From Didymodactylos carnosus (taxonomy: Eukaryota > Rotifera > Eurotatoria > Philodinida > Philodinidae): DNA of 20,755 nt. Below are positions 1-8,934 of the stretch, piece by piece (position 1 is the first letter of the stretch; the number at the start of each line of letters is the position of its first letter). A program made the position numbers and the translations under genes. The stretch lies in contig CAJNOQ010003290.1 of assembly GCA_905250885.1 (NCBI GenBank), forward strand, positions 1 to 20,755, written 5' to 3'. The notes under the pieces are model-generated. The model did not search any database. It was not told the DNA's origin and saw nothing but the letters and a program-made list of their open reading frames with translations.

Positions 1-142
1 CATTTATAAAATAAAATAAAATTCTACGAGGAAAACGAAATTAAATTTAAATGTGATTTCCTTATCATATATATTATCAACAGAATTAACACTACCTCGT
101 ATCAAATTTATATTACACAGTCTTGTATTGTGGTCACAAAAT

Positions 143-683
143 TTGTAAACACTGCCGAGTCCACATTCCGTAACGTAGAACCTTAAGTATAGTTTCAAAT
201 GAAAGATCTCGTTGAGGTCTATCCAAATTTTCAAAGAAAATTGAGGTACCACCTCAGGATCTTGAGACAGAGATTTCTGAAATACCCGGTTTTTCTAGAA
301 AACCTAGTGACTTTAAAATTTCTTTCAGAATATTTTCAACTACATCATTAGATAGCCCGTTCAATTCTACACAAAATCAGACTTTGGCCAACTTTCTGCG
401 ATCTTGGACGACAAGTTAGAGGCTTTTTAACATTACAAATATAAATCCATCGAAAATTTTCGCGTTAATGCTGAATTTTCGATCTGTATCGTATTTTCTA
501 TGGCACTTTTTGACAGAACATCGTAGAAACTTGATCAACATCACATTTTCTAGACAATTGAACACATTATCTAATAATGTGGTTGAAAATATTCTGAAAA
601 AAATGTTAAGGCCACTAGATTTTCTATGTTTAATTTAATGTGATATGTAATAATTTATACTGTGGACTCGGCAGTGTTTACAA
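143..683. repeat. Fold-back (long inverted repeat) element, 541 bp
   Basis: The two ends are a perfect 23-bp inverted repeat (143-165 and 661-683; outer end TTGTAAACACTGCC). The interior is also palindromic: 297-421 pairs imperfectly (about 65-80% by eye) with the reverse complement of about 502-628, for example CAGAATATTTTCAAC at 326-340 against 582-596. A small inner palindrome (449-458 with 474-483) marks the centre. The left arm has roughly 100 extra bases between its tip and the shared inner part. No ORF of a transposase is present, so this is a non-autonomous MITE/fold-back type repeat. No convincing target-site duplication was seen. If the kinase gene to the right really extends leftwards, this element would sit in one of its introns. 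Confidence 0.82.
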
Positions 684-1101
684 GTTAGGCGAAAAATATA
701 CGTGAAAACAGTGAAAAATGCTCATTTCCACTGGGACAGTATTTCGTACATAACGTTTTTTCCTAGTCAGACAGAAACTTGCGGTTTTCGCCATTGGATT
801 CAGCATGCAAAACTGCTTCAGATTACATATGTCTCGTCGTTTGTGCCGATACTTTTATATATTGTGGTAGATATCATATGGATTGAGCCTATTTTATCTA
901 TAAGAGCTGATGTACTGCATAAAATGAGCCCATATTTTTAGCGATCCGTGAGGCCGTGACTGTACAGTTGGGATAATTTTTTTAAAATTCTACGTTTCAT
1001 TTTTCTGGAGAAAAGCTTGCAAGAGGAGGAAAAATATGTGATTCCGTCACACTTATCAGATCTTGTACCATCTCTTTTCCTTGATAATTCTATTCTTTGT
1101 G

Positions 1102-1140
<39 letters not shown>

Positions 1141-2174
1141 GAAATTTATATGCGCAATAAACAAAATTATTCTTGTCCTTAAAAATAAATAAATCAGAGA
1201 CCTCACAAGTGCTTTTCTTTCTAATCGTATTCAAGAACAACTAGTTGTCAGCATGTATTTTTTACATTCAGAAGAGGGAAAGCGCAAATTTATTTATCGC
1301 ACACGTATTGAAAAATTTTTAAATGCAAAATTTTTCTTATGATCTATAAGACAATATTATTCATCGGCAATTAAATTACACTACATCGCAAGATTAAAAG
1401 AATTTTGATTAAAATTAACAATTTCTTTTTTCTAAGATTCTTCTTATATTATAAATGACCTTATTTCAGGCTTGGCTAGTGCAAATATAATTCTTTTTCA
1501 AAGTAAGTGGGAGTGAATTTTTTTCTTCTTACTACGATTATTTCAGAAACATTTTCAAAAACATTACTATAGCTGATTCTATGAATGAGAAAAAGTCGGT
1601 GACGCATTTTTTGTTAGAATCCGTACAATACTAGTGTCAAAGAAATACACTTCTTTCTAATTGGTGATCTCGAGCTCTCTAGTCCAAAAGGAGAAATTCG
1701 AAATAAAAACACCTAGATCAACCTGGTTGGAATATATTGCAACGTTAAACGCATTTTAAGTCTGACAATTATGTTTTGTTACTAATTTCATAAAAATTAC
1801 TCCTCGTTCTTCTTTTGTTTACGCCATTTGCCTATTTTATGTGCATACTTTATTTTTTTAATTGTATTTATTTGTTTTTTGTAATGTATGTGTATATAAT
1901 GTATGAGTGTCAATAACAATAATCTAAGTATGTTTATTATTGTTCCCTACATTATAAATGAGTGAGTACTTGTATGCCTTTTCGTATTGTTGGTATTAGA
2001 CTGCTGTAAACTGTTTATATACAAATCTCTCTTCATGAAACAAACAAAATGCTATTATTGGATTTCTGTTTCTTTTTCTCTATTCACATATCTATTCTAA
2101 TGGCATCATGTTTTCTTTCTTATACTTTCACTTGATAGTAAAGTCAATACTTATGCTATAAATGAATCACTCAC
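684..2174. other. No recognisable exon; possible intron of the MEKK-like gene
   Basis: A+T-rich sequence without a coding stretch I can support. I searched the minus strand for the next kinase exon (a GTPYWM-like start and an APE-like motif) and did not find it. Short ORFs here are low-complexity or have no recognisable motif. A GA microsatellite lies at 1105-1135. The stretch is either the start of a long intron of the kinase gene or the flank of a truncated gene. Confidence 0.6.
1105..1135. repeat. (GA)n microsatellite
   Basis: About 15 uninterrupted GA dinucleotides. On the minus strand it creates an artificial Ser-Leu repeat ORF. Confidence 0.95.
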
Positions 2175-3921
2175 CTAATGTTCCCGTATCGGGTTGTATT
2201 TGACTCGTAATGACCACTAAACGTTTTGATGTACCAAAATCGGCCAATTTAACGTTTCCTGAACTATCTCTTAATATATTTGCACCTAAAACAGAAGTAT
2301 ATAGATAAATTTGTTCTTTTCTACATTACTGACTCACTCACACTTAATATCTCGATGCACAACTTGATTTTTATGCAAATATTGTAAACCCTCTAATATC
2401 TGCTTTGTATATTTTTTTATCAAGTGTTCAGAAAGGGCACCGTAATTTTGAATTTCTTCTCGTACAGAACCACCAGCCATATACTCAATAAATATTTGAA
2501 AGTATTCATCTGTTCGTGTTGAACCATGATAACGAACAATTCTTTCATTATTTAGCTGTTTATATATATTAATTTCACATTCGAGAATTTTGACTTCCTA
2601 TAAAAAATTCAATATAATGTACTTGTTTTTTATTGTCTCAAAAAATAGAGTACCTTGGAAGATTCAGAATTTAATGCTCGTACAGAAATTTGTTTCACAG
2701 CCAATTCTCTGCCTGTATCAACATCATAACAGAGATACACTTTTCCGAAAGCACCTGAGAACAACAATCGATTGGCAGTATCTGCTTAATGTTAAAGAAA
2801 TATTAAGTTTTATTACCTTGACCTAATTGACGACCAAGTTTCCAGTTTAATGGAGTTTGTGGTGCTAGAAAATTGAAATGATGGATCAATTAATCTAGAC
2901 TGGTTTTTCCCAGTATGCTAAACAACTTACAACGAAAATTACTGGTACTTGAACACGAACATTGACTACAATACGAACCATCTCGACTATTACTACTACT
3001 GCTTGTACCGCTTGAACTTGTTGCTGATGATAAACTACATGTACTCATGGCACTTCGAACATCATTATTTGAGGAGTTTCTTGTTATTGAATATCCGGCT
3101 GAAAAAGAACGAGATAATCTAACATTAAAAAGGTTCGCATCTGGCTTTCTTTCCCTAATGGTGTTATCCATATTTTACCTGGTAGTCGTCTATAACGCGA
3201 ATGATTTTCACTTCCTCTTGAATCACAACTTGAGATCGAGCTTCCGCTAGAATGATGGTGTTTTGTCTAAAGAAAATGGAGATCAATCGAATGTCAACTC
3301 TCGTACAATTTATCATATCCTACATGTTCTGGAATAAAACGATCGCCATTAATGGACGGCGCTGAATTACTTTGTGTAATACGTTTCTTTTGACCGATAG
3401 TTCCAGGTGGTGGAGAGTCTTCAACATTCATAGCTGATGTTAAATCCTAAATGATAAATGAAATTAGTATAAAATTTTTAGTGAGAATAATTATTTTTCA
3501 CCAATGTTTCACTGTCATCACTGATGACAATCTCTGATATTGTCTTTTTTCTTGCTAATAATAAATTTAATTTATTTGCACTATTTGCTTCTGATATTGA
3601 CAGAACATTATCCAAATCTTCTTGACATGTCACCGGTACACATATTGTTAAATCACGAGAAAATAAACAACGTATATCGATATTAGCACCAAATGCTTGA
3701 TTAATAAAACTAATTAAATCTTCGTATAATAATGGTTTTCGAAGAAAATATACGCGTTTTTCACCTTCAAATTCAAATTTCACCTTCTGTATACAAGAAG
3801 AAAAGAAATATTTATAGACAAGAACAAAAATGATGAATTAAATATCAACTCTTACTTGTTGCCGTCTAACTGCAGCTTTGACTAGATTCGCTTCAATTGA
3901 CGCTAATATATTGTCCCCCAT
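2175..3921 (-). CDS. MEKK2/3-like MAP kinase kinase kinase (MAP3K2/3 family), 5' nine exons; 3' part not found
   Basis: A Ser/Thr kinase expected to phosphorylate MAP2Ks in ERK5/JNK-type cascades, with a PB1 domain for hetero-dimerisation. Exons (minus strand): 3921-3856, 3786-3502, 3446-3324, 3266-3179, 3098-2931, 2864-2817, 2754-2654, 2597-2342, 2285-2175. All introns are 55-80 nt GT-AG and all phases fit, giving 415 codons plus one base. The start [10 protein letters not shown] is the first ATG, and the first intron separates it from the PB1 domain (residues about 23-105, [15 protein letters not shown]). A Ser-rich linker follows. The kinase starts near residue 249 ([10 protein letters not shown]), with glycine loop GQGAFGKVY, catalytic Lys280 (ELAVKQI), alpha-C Glu301, HRDIK at 374-378 and DFG at 394-396. 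Wording such as [16 protein letters not shown] and AGGSV is typical of MEKK2/3. Coding stops after TGTL at a good donor (G|GTGAGTG); reading through gives a stop two codons later. The C-lobe (GTPYW to APE and beyond, about 120 residues) is absent from the window. An ATG at 3171 with an open frame is intronic and not the real start. Confidence 0.93.
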
Positions 3922-5188
3922 AACAGTTAATTATGTGTTCCACATCTAAGAGTTATATAGTAATACTATCCATTTATACGTCTAACTAAAAGATTAGTAC
4001 AATAATTCCGACTTAACACTCAGTACCCCTGTTTTCTCCTCTTCCACTGGATAAGTCAAAGCAACTTGACTAATCCCTGATAGTGGATCTTTTGATCTTA
4101 CGAACTCTCTAGTAGAGTAAGCTCAAACTAGATTCGTGAACAAAGACCGACATTTACAAAAGACTATTTTTTTCTTGTCTTCTCATCTCCTGTTCACCAT
4201 CTACGTTTATTGACCATCAAAAATACTAAAACCTATAGATATCAATCAAAGTTACAAACCTTATAGATTGAAAGGCTGAGCAAATGTTTTTCGAGATTTA
4301 CCTCGATTTTTGAAGTCAAGCATTTCAAAACAAACACAATATTTTGCTTTTAAGATGTGAAACGAGTTCGTCGGCAACATATTTTATAATAATAGTGTGG
4401 TATTTTGTTGCAGCAGCTGAGTGACGATAGAACGTTACGAAAAAACGAAAAAGAGAAATATCTTTCCAACACAAGTTAGGTTACTATTTCATTCGTTGAA
4501 ACAAGTTCTTCCATATAAAAAAAAATTGAGTATGCTGAAAACATTTGCTCATCCTCATTACTAAAGCTTAGTCTTATAACAACATGCAGCAACGCCAAAA
4601 CAATCCATGTGACGTTACCTATAATAATAGAGAAAAAATGTACTCATTTCATCGAAAAGAAACGGTGCGATATAGGCTCATTTTCGTTGTAACAATAAAG
4701 AGAAAACAGAAAGAAACGTGATTATGCACAAAAGTTTAGTCATTATAGTGACTGAACGAAAGAAAAATAATAGTTGTTTTTATTGTCTACATAATTTCAT
4801 AAATTAAAAAAGGTCAGTTAAGGTCCAAAAAATAGTTTTCAGGTCATCCTCGCTCATGAATGAGATACGCATTAGCGACTCTATCGAAAAAATGTTACTC
4901 AAACAATTTCTCCATGCAAGATTTACTAATTTTATTTGTGTTGAAATGAATAAAGGATATTTAAAGTTTTAAAAGTTCTTATAGTTCAGAAATTGCCCTC
5001 AAACTCTAGAAATAAAGTGAAAACATTCAAGTAAAGTAATTATTTAATAAATCTTCACATGCCAAACGGGCTTATGTGGATACTGAAACACTAGGACTTT
5101 TTCAGCTCAAGATTGTTTAATGGATAGCAGAGAATTACAATTAATCATTCATATTGACAAACGAGTTAACGAAAGTTATTGATATCGG
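3922..5188. other. Intergenic region, nothing recognised
   Basis: Upstream of the kinase start and of the retroelement relic. It should contain the kinase promoter and 5' UTR, but I see no motif that I can defend. No ORF of note, no tRNA boxes and no clear repeats. Confidence 0.6.
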
Positions 5189-5229
5189 TATTTCGATATT
5201 TTAAACGCACCTTGTTTGAACTAAATAAA
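5189..5229 (+). repeat. 41-bp direct repeat, left copy, flanking the retroelement relic
   Basis: Matches 7309-7349 in the same orientation at 36 of 41 positions without gaps (begins TATTTCGATATTTTA, ends TTTGAACTAAATAAA). The two copies bracket the DIRS-like coding relic, so they may be remnants of its terminal or split direct repeats. Confidence 0.7.
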
Positions 5230-5418
5230 CTAAAAATTTTATTAGACTTAGCGATATGAAATTGAAATTTGATGAGTAACTTCAGTAAGATAACTACATG
5301 TTTAGTATGTATTTTCTTCCTTTTGCTTTTGTCGCTAAGCTTTTCAAAGAAGAATGATTCAGTCACTCTTTCATTTCGTCGAACAAAGAAAACATTTCGA
5401 GGAAAGCTGAGTCGTTAC

Positions 5419-6455
5419 TCATCGAATTATTTCATCAATCTTTCTGATCCAATTTGCAATTGTAGTTGGTCTGTCAGAGCGGAAAGGTGGAGTTGAAGTA
5501 ATGAAAAGGTCATCTTGTTCGTTTCTAACTTCTGTTCTAGTCAGGTAAGTTTCAAGGGTTGAAACGATATCTAGTTTTGATGACGTCTCATTTGTATGGA
5601 AAACTAGCTTAAATGGCCTATGATGTTCTCTTGTCGTTTGTGTTAGATCACTGATGAACTCCACTCAAGTTCCATATTGTAACATATGAGCGATTTTCAT
5701 TTTTTGTAATTCTGAACAGAGGTGGCCCGAGACACTCAGAATTGGAGGGTGGACATTCTTTTAACAATTTTTTCTAAAAATTGAATCGCTTTTCCACAAT
5801 AAAAATGTTTCCGGGGAGGAGACTCCACTGAAAATTTTTCGCTACCCGAGCTCTGTTTGCAAAAATGTTTATTCATTTGGCTGGTGAAAAAGAATTATTT
5901 TCAAATATAGGGGAAGGGATATCCGCTGGATCCTTCTCCTCCTCCCCGCTCGGATCACTTGTGTTTCTGAAGATCTGCCTGCACTCAACAGAATCATCAC
6001 TGTAGCTAACTTGCAACTCAGTTGTAAAACTGATAGCTCTTTACCTTGCTGCATAGTTTCTATATGCTTGAGTAATAGTGACACATTCTCCGTAGAAGAG
6101 TATTGTGATTGAGGAGTGCGTAGGTTAAAAACATTGCGCATAAAGCTTTTTATTAATGGATGCTGATCTATCTGGACACCATCAACTTGTTTCATATTTA
6201 CAGAAAGTGCTGATCGATAAAGATTTATAATGCGATATTCTAATTTATTTTCGAATAACTCAGTTAAAAAATTCAGGACATTGGCCATAGATGCTGAAAA
6301 TGGATCACCATGTTTAGATAAAATCCAGGCGGACCACTTCTGGCAGCAACATTTATACACAGTCCTGGTACCTGATCTCTGTGCATTGATAATAATTTGT
6401 CTTGCTTTTGATGAAATTCCGCTATTAATGAGCGATTCCCTGACATTTTCTAGGC
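5419..6455 (-). pseudogene. Degenerate tyrosine recombinase of a DIRS-like retrotransposon
   Basis: In DIRS-type elements this enzyme integrates the circular cDNA. The N-terminal part (about 6455-5950) reads in one frame and shows the usual core-binding pattern: a conserved lead-in (SLINSGISSKA), a Tyr/Trp-rich stretch (QKWSAWILSKHGDPFS), INLYRSALS, DGVQIDQHPLI, then LSCKLATVMILLSAGRSSE, where Arg (codon 5974-5976) is in the place of the first catalytic Arg. After an interruption of nearly 300 nt the domain resumes at 5661-5420 with SDLTQTTREHHRPFKLVF, an LETYLTRTEVR-like stretch, LFITSTPPF and TTIANWI. The final HxxR and Tyr region was not found. Broken frame, an insertion and a lost C-terminus make it inactive. 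Family-level identity comes from remembered DIRS/Ngaro-type recombinases; the clade within them is uncertain. Confidence 0.75.
5717..5855. mobile_element. Possible small hAT-type MITE inside the recombinase relic
   Basis: The recombinase relic is split by about 200 nt more than the family usually has here. The inserted stretch begins CAGAGGTGGCCC and ends (reverse complement) CAGAGCTCGGGT, a weak hAT-like terminal inverted repeat. No 8-bp target duplication is visible, so this is tentative. Confidence 0.25.
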
Positions 6456-6499
6456 CGCCAGTTGTAGCCTCTCCTCCACACCACCGGGTTCTTTTGGCC

Positions 6500-7010
6500 T
6501 TCCGGACCCAACATTAAGTGCAGATACGATGGAAAATTTATCGGCTGCTCGGCTAATTGACCTAACAACTGCAGATAATACGTTTGATTGGGCCAGACTG
6601 GCGCTATCAGTAGAACTGTTGACCTTTCCTTCCGTAACTTAGCTAAAACACGGGAGATTAAACAGAATGGTGGAAATGCATATGCATCACTGAACTTTGA
6701 CCGACTAAAATGGAGCGAATCTGTTCCCAACACTTCTGGAGCAGGCTTCCAGCTGAAAAACTTTTAGCTTGACAATTAAGTCGAGTTGCAAATAAGTCCA
6801 CGTCAGATGTTCAGCAAAGTTTTTTTGCAAACTGTCGAATATTATTCCATCTAACCGCCAATCGCTAGAGTTCGTAATTGACGTGAAGCCCACCCTGCGT
6901 CTGTGTTAAACTTTCCTGGTAGAAACTCGGCGTAAACGTGCTGTTTCTGCTTGAAACAATATTCCCAAAATTTTTTGGATGCTATGGTAAGATCTTGAGA
7001 TCGAGTAGAC
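6500..7010 (-). pseudogene. Degenerate RNase H / RT C-terminal region of a DIRS-like retrotransposon
   Basis: Successive fragments in shifting frames on the minus strand follow the order of the RNase H and connection region of DIRS-like polyproteins. TRSQDLTIASKKFWEYC lies at about 7006-6955. HVYAEFLPGKFNTDAGWASR is the usual 'A-E-x-x-P-G-x-x-N-x-x-A-D-x-x-S-R' motif with the key Asp read as Gly. NSSDWRLDGIIFDSL, DLFATRLNCQA, FSWKPAPEVLGTDS and AYAFPPFCLISRVL then LIAPVWPNQ follow. At least three frame changes (near 6875, 6815 and 6772) separate these pieces. The reverse transcriptase catalytic domain that should precede them (higher coordinates) is not present; the hairpin repeat begins about 330 nt further out. 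It lies directly upstream of the recombinase relic in the same orientation, the normal DIRS order. Confidence 0.76.
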
Positions 7011-7308
7011 CCGGGTTTTTCTATTCTGTCCTATCGTTCACAAATTCTAGAGAGGAGTCTTCCTTTGTGTCCCTTAGACAAGTCATATTTTTCGGTACCC
7101 CCAGCAATAAAACACGCAGTTCAAAATCGCTGTATTTGATCACATTTTGTTTCGTTCAGAGAAAGAAAAACGTTATTGTACTTCAGCTACAGAGTTGCAT
7201 ATTCAAAAAAGTGCAAAAAAAATGGCAAAAATAATTAATGTGCAATTTTTCTTCTTCGAGCCACCATCCTCTTCCTATATATGTTCCATTAGCATGAAAT
7301 ACGCCACA

Positions 7309-7349
7309 TATTTCGATATTTTAGACTCGTCTTATTTGAACTAAATAAA
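7309..7349 (+). repeat. 41-bp direct repeat, right copy
   Basis: Partner of 5189-5229 (36 of 41 identical). Its last bases overlap the outer edge of the hairpin element that starts at 7343. Confidence 0.7.
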
Positions 7350-7693
7350 TTTTGTTTTACAACCGCTTTTTTCGTTACAGGAAAACTTAAACCTTGGAAA
7401 CTTGAACTGATTCTTACTACACACGCAGTCCTCGAGACTGCCTTTCTGTAGCTTTTCTCTCAACACTTACTAAGCGTCAGAACGACGATTAGTAAGTGGA
7501 TGGGTGACCGCCACTGATGATCGAATCACTGGATTATTTTCGGGATGTCTGGCGTATATATTCTCAACTGTGTTAGAAGAAAAGTTACAGAAAAGCAGTC
7601 TCGAGCACCGCGCGCGTAGCAAGGGCCAGTTCAAGTTTTCAAAGCTTCAGCTTTTCTGTAACGAAAAAAGCGGTTCTAAAACAAAATTTATTT
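7343..7693. repeat. Fold-back (long hairpin) element, 351 bp
   Basis: Left arm 7343-7466 and right arm 7570-7693 are inverted copies of each other (about 80% by eye). Shared landmarks are the outer AAATAAATTTTGTTTTA, then ACCGCTTTTTTCGTTACAG, then ACTTGAACTG, then CTCGAGACTGC and a final AACAC. The loop of about 103 nt holds a 5S-rRNA-like stretch. There is no transposase ORF. An ORF at 7504-7695 simply runs through loop and right arm and is not a gene. Confidence 0.85.
7471..7512 (+). other. 5S rRNA-like fragment in the hairpin loop
   Basis: The stretch 7489-7512 (TTAGTAAGTGGATGGGTGAC plus CGCC) matches the loop E / box C region of a generic eukaryotic 5S rRNA as I remember it at about 22 of 24 positions, the two differences being next to each other. 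The preceding TAAGC and GTC also resemble 5S sequence in shortened form. The 5S 5' part and the 3' terminal stem are missing, so this is a fragment, not a functional rRNA gene. Confidence 0.5.
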
Positions 7694-8934
7694 GAAACAT
7701 ATTTCGTCAACTGTATGGGTTAATCAATCGCACGAGACGAACGGAAATGTTCTTGTACAACTATTTAGAAGTGCTGAATGTACGGATTGTTTTCGCTTCA
7801 CCTGTTGGATTTTGTTTTAAATCATTTGTACTGTACCAAGAATTTCCTCTCTTTCTATTATTTCGATTATCTTTGACGATGAGCACTTGAATACACCCTG
7901 AATCATCCATCTTAATAACATACTGTTCAACAATAAATGATTTAATAATCGTTTTTTATCGCATTAATAATTTACACGAAAATTAGGCTGCCGGCACATT
8001 ATTGACGAAACTATTCAGTATCAATTGAATAATTTCAGAGATCGTACGTATGGTATTGTTATCAGTTCGGTTCCCGTGACTAATCCATCAATACTTAGAA
8101 ATCGAAACGCAAATGACTGATTATTCAGTAATACAAAATCTATAAATAAATCACCGAGGTTGTAGCCTTTAAAACGAATGTGAACAGTAATAAGCATATA
8201 AACATTATTTTCTTATGAATTTGGCCAAGAACGTTTTATATTGGTAATATTCTTAATGACAGTATGCCAACAATTTATTATTGTCATGGATTTTAACAAA
8301 TGAAAATTGGTTTGCCTATGTCAATATCTAAATATTTAACATCAAACATGTTAGAGATGAATGTATTCGAAATTTTAATGTGTTATTTGTTAAGATTCTG
8401 AGTCCTATTTGTTTTTTAAGCGACCAGATCACTGAGCCTCTTATCCAATAGCAAAAGCATGCCGGTTAAGAATGGAACAAAAAATATTTCATCCTTAAAA
8501 ATACTTCATATCTGACTAATTACATGATCTCAAAAACACAAATTAGTCATCGACAGAGTAACTTTCGTTTATTATGCTTCTGTGATCCACTAGCATAAGT
8601 GTACCAGATGTTCATCGAACGAAATTTACAGTTGATGAGGAAAGCCTTATATCCTTGTGTAGTAGAGTCAACGAGATACCTGTATCAAACATTTTTTGCT
8701 ATTAACCGTAAAAATAGTACGTATGTGGAATGCACGTATTGAAATGTACTGTTTATAACAAATTACATTATGATAGCCTTTTTCTATCATGGTAACACTA
8801 GATTTGACATCCAGTTATCACTAAAATAAAAAAGATACGTTTCTTTGACTTTACTCTTTCATTTGAGAAAGTCCAATATATTCTAAAACATTGATAAACG
8901 TCGGTCGAATGAAAAACGTCAATATCTAGACCAT
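7694..8934. other. Intergenic region upstream of the Ig/CBM14 gene, nothing recognised
   Basis: No ORF above about 60 codons, no tRNA boxes and no clear repeat. It presumably contains the promoter and 5' UTR of the gene starting at 8935; no core promoter element stands out. Confidence 0.6.

Noticed and set aside
702..941. 79-codon plus-strand ORF next to the fold-back element
   Set aside because: No recognisable motif, no splice-linked continuation and base composition like the flanks. Could be a chance ORF or a TE scrap; not supportable as a gene.
938..1240. 100-codon minus-strand ORF
   Set aside because: A large part is the translated GA microsatellite (Leu-Ser repeat); no kinase C-lobe motif in it.
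3099..3178. Apparent 1-nt frameshift in the kinase gene, with an ATG at 3171 as alternative start
   Set aside because: The stretch has a GTAAAA donor and a TTCTTTTTCAG acceptor; removing these 80 nt restores the frame, so it is a normal intron.
5166..5496. Short ORFs on both strands, including one with a signal-peptide-like start on the plus strand (5269)
   Set aside because: They lie in the flank of the decayed retroelement, overlap each other and show no family motif. I also failed to find the recombinase HxxR/Tyr motifs there.
6230..6517. 95-codon plus-strand ORF
   Set aside because: Antisense shadow of the recombinase relic.
6938..7344. Plus-strand ORFs of 98 and 65 codons
   Set aside because: Partly antisense to the RNase H relic, with no motif of their own.
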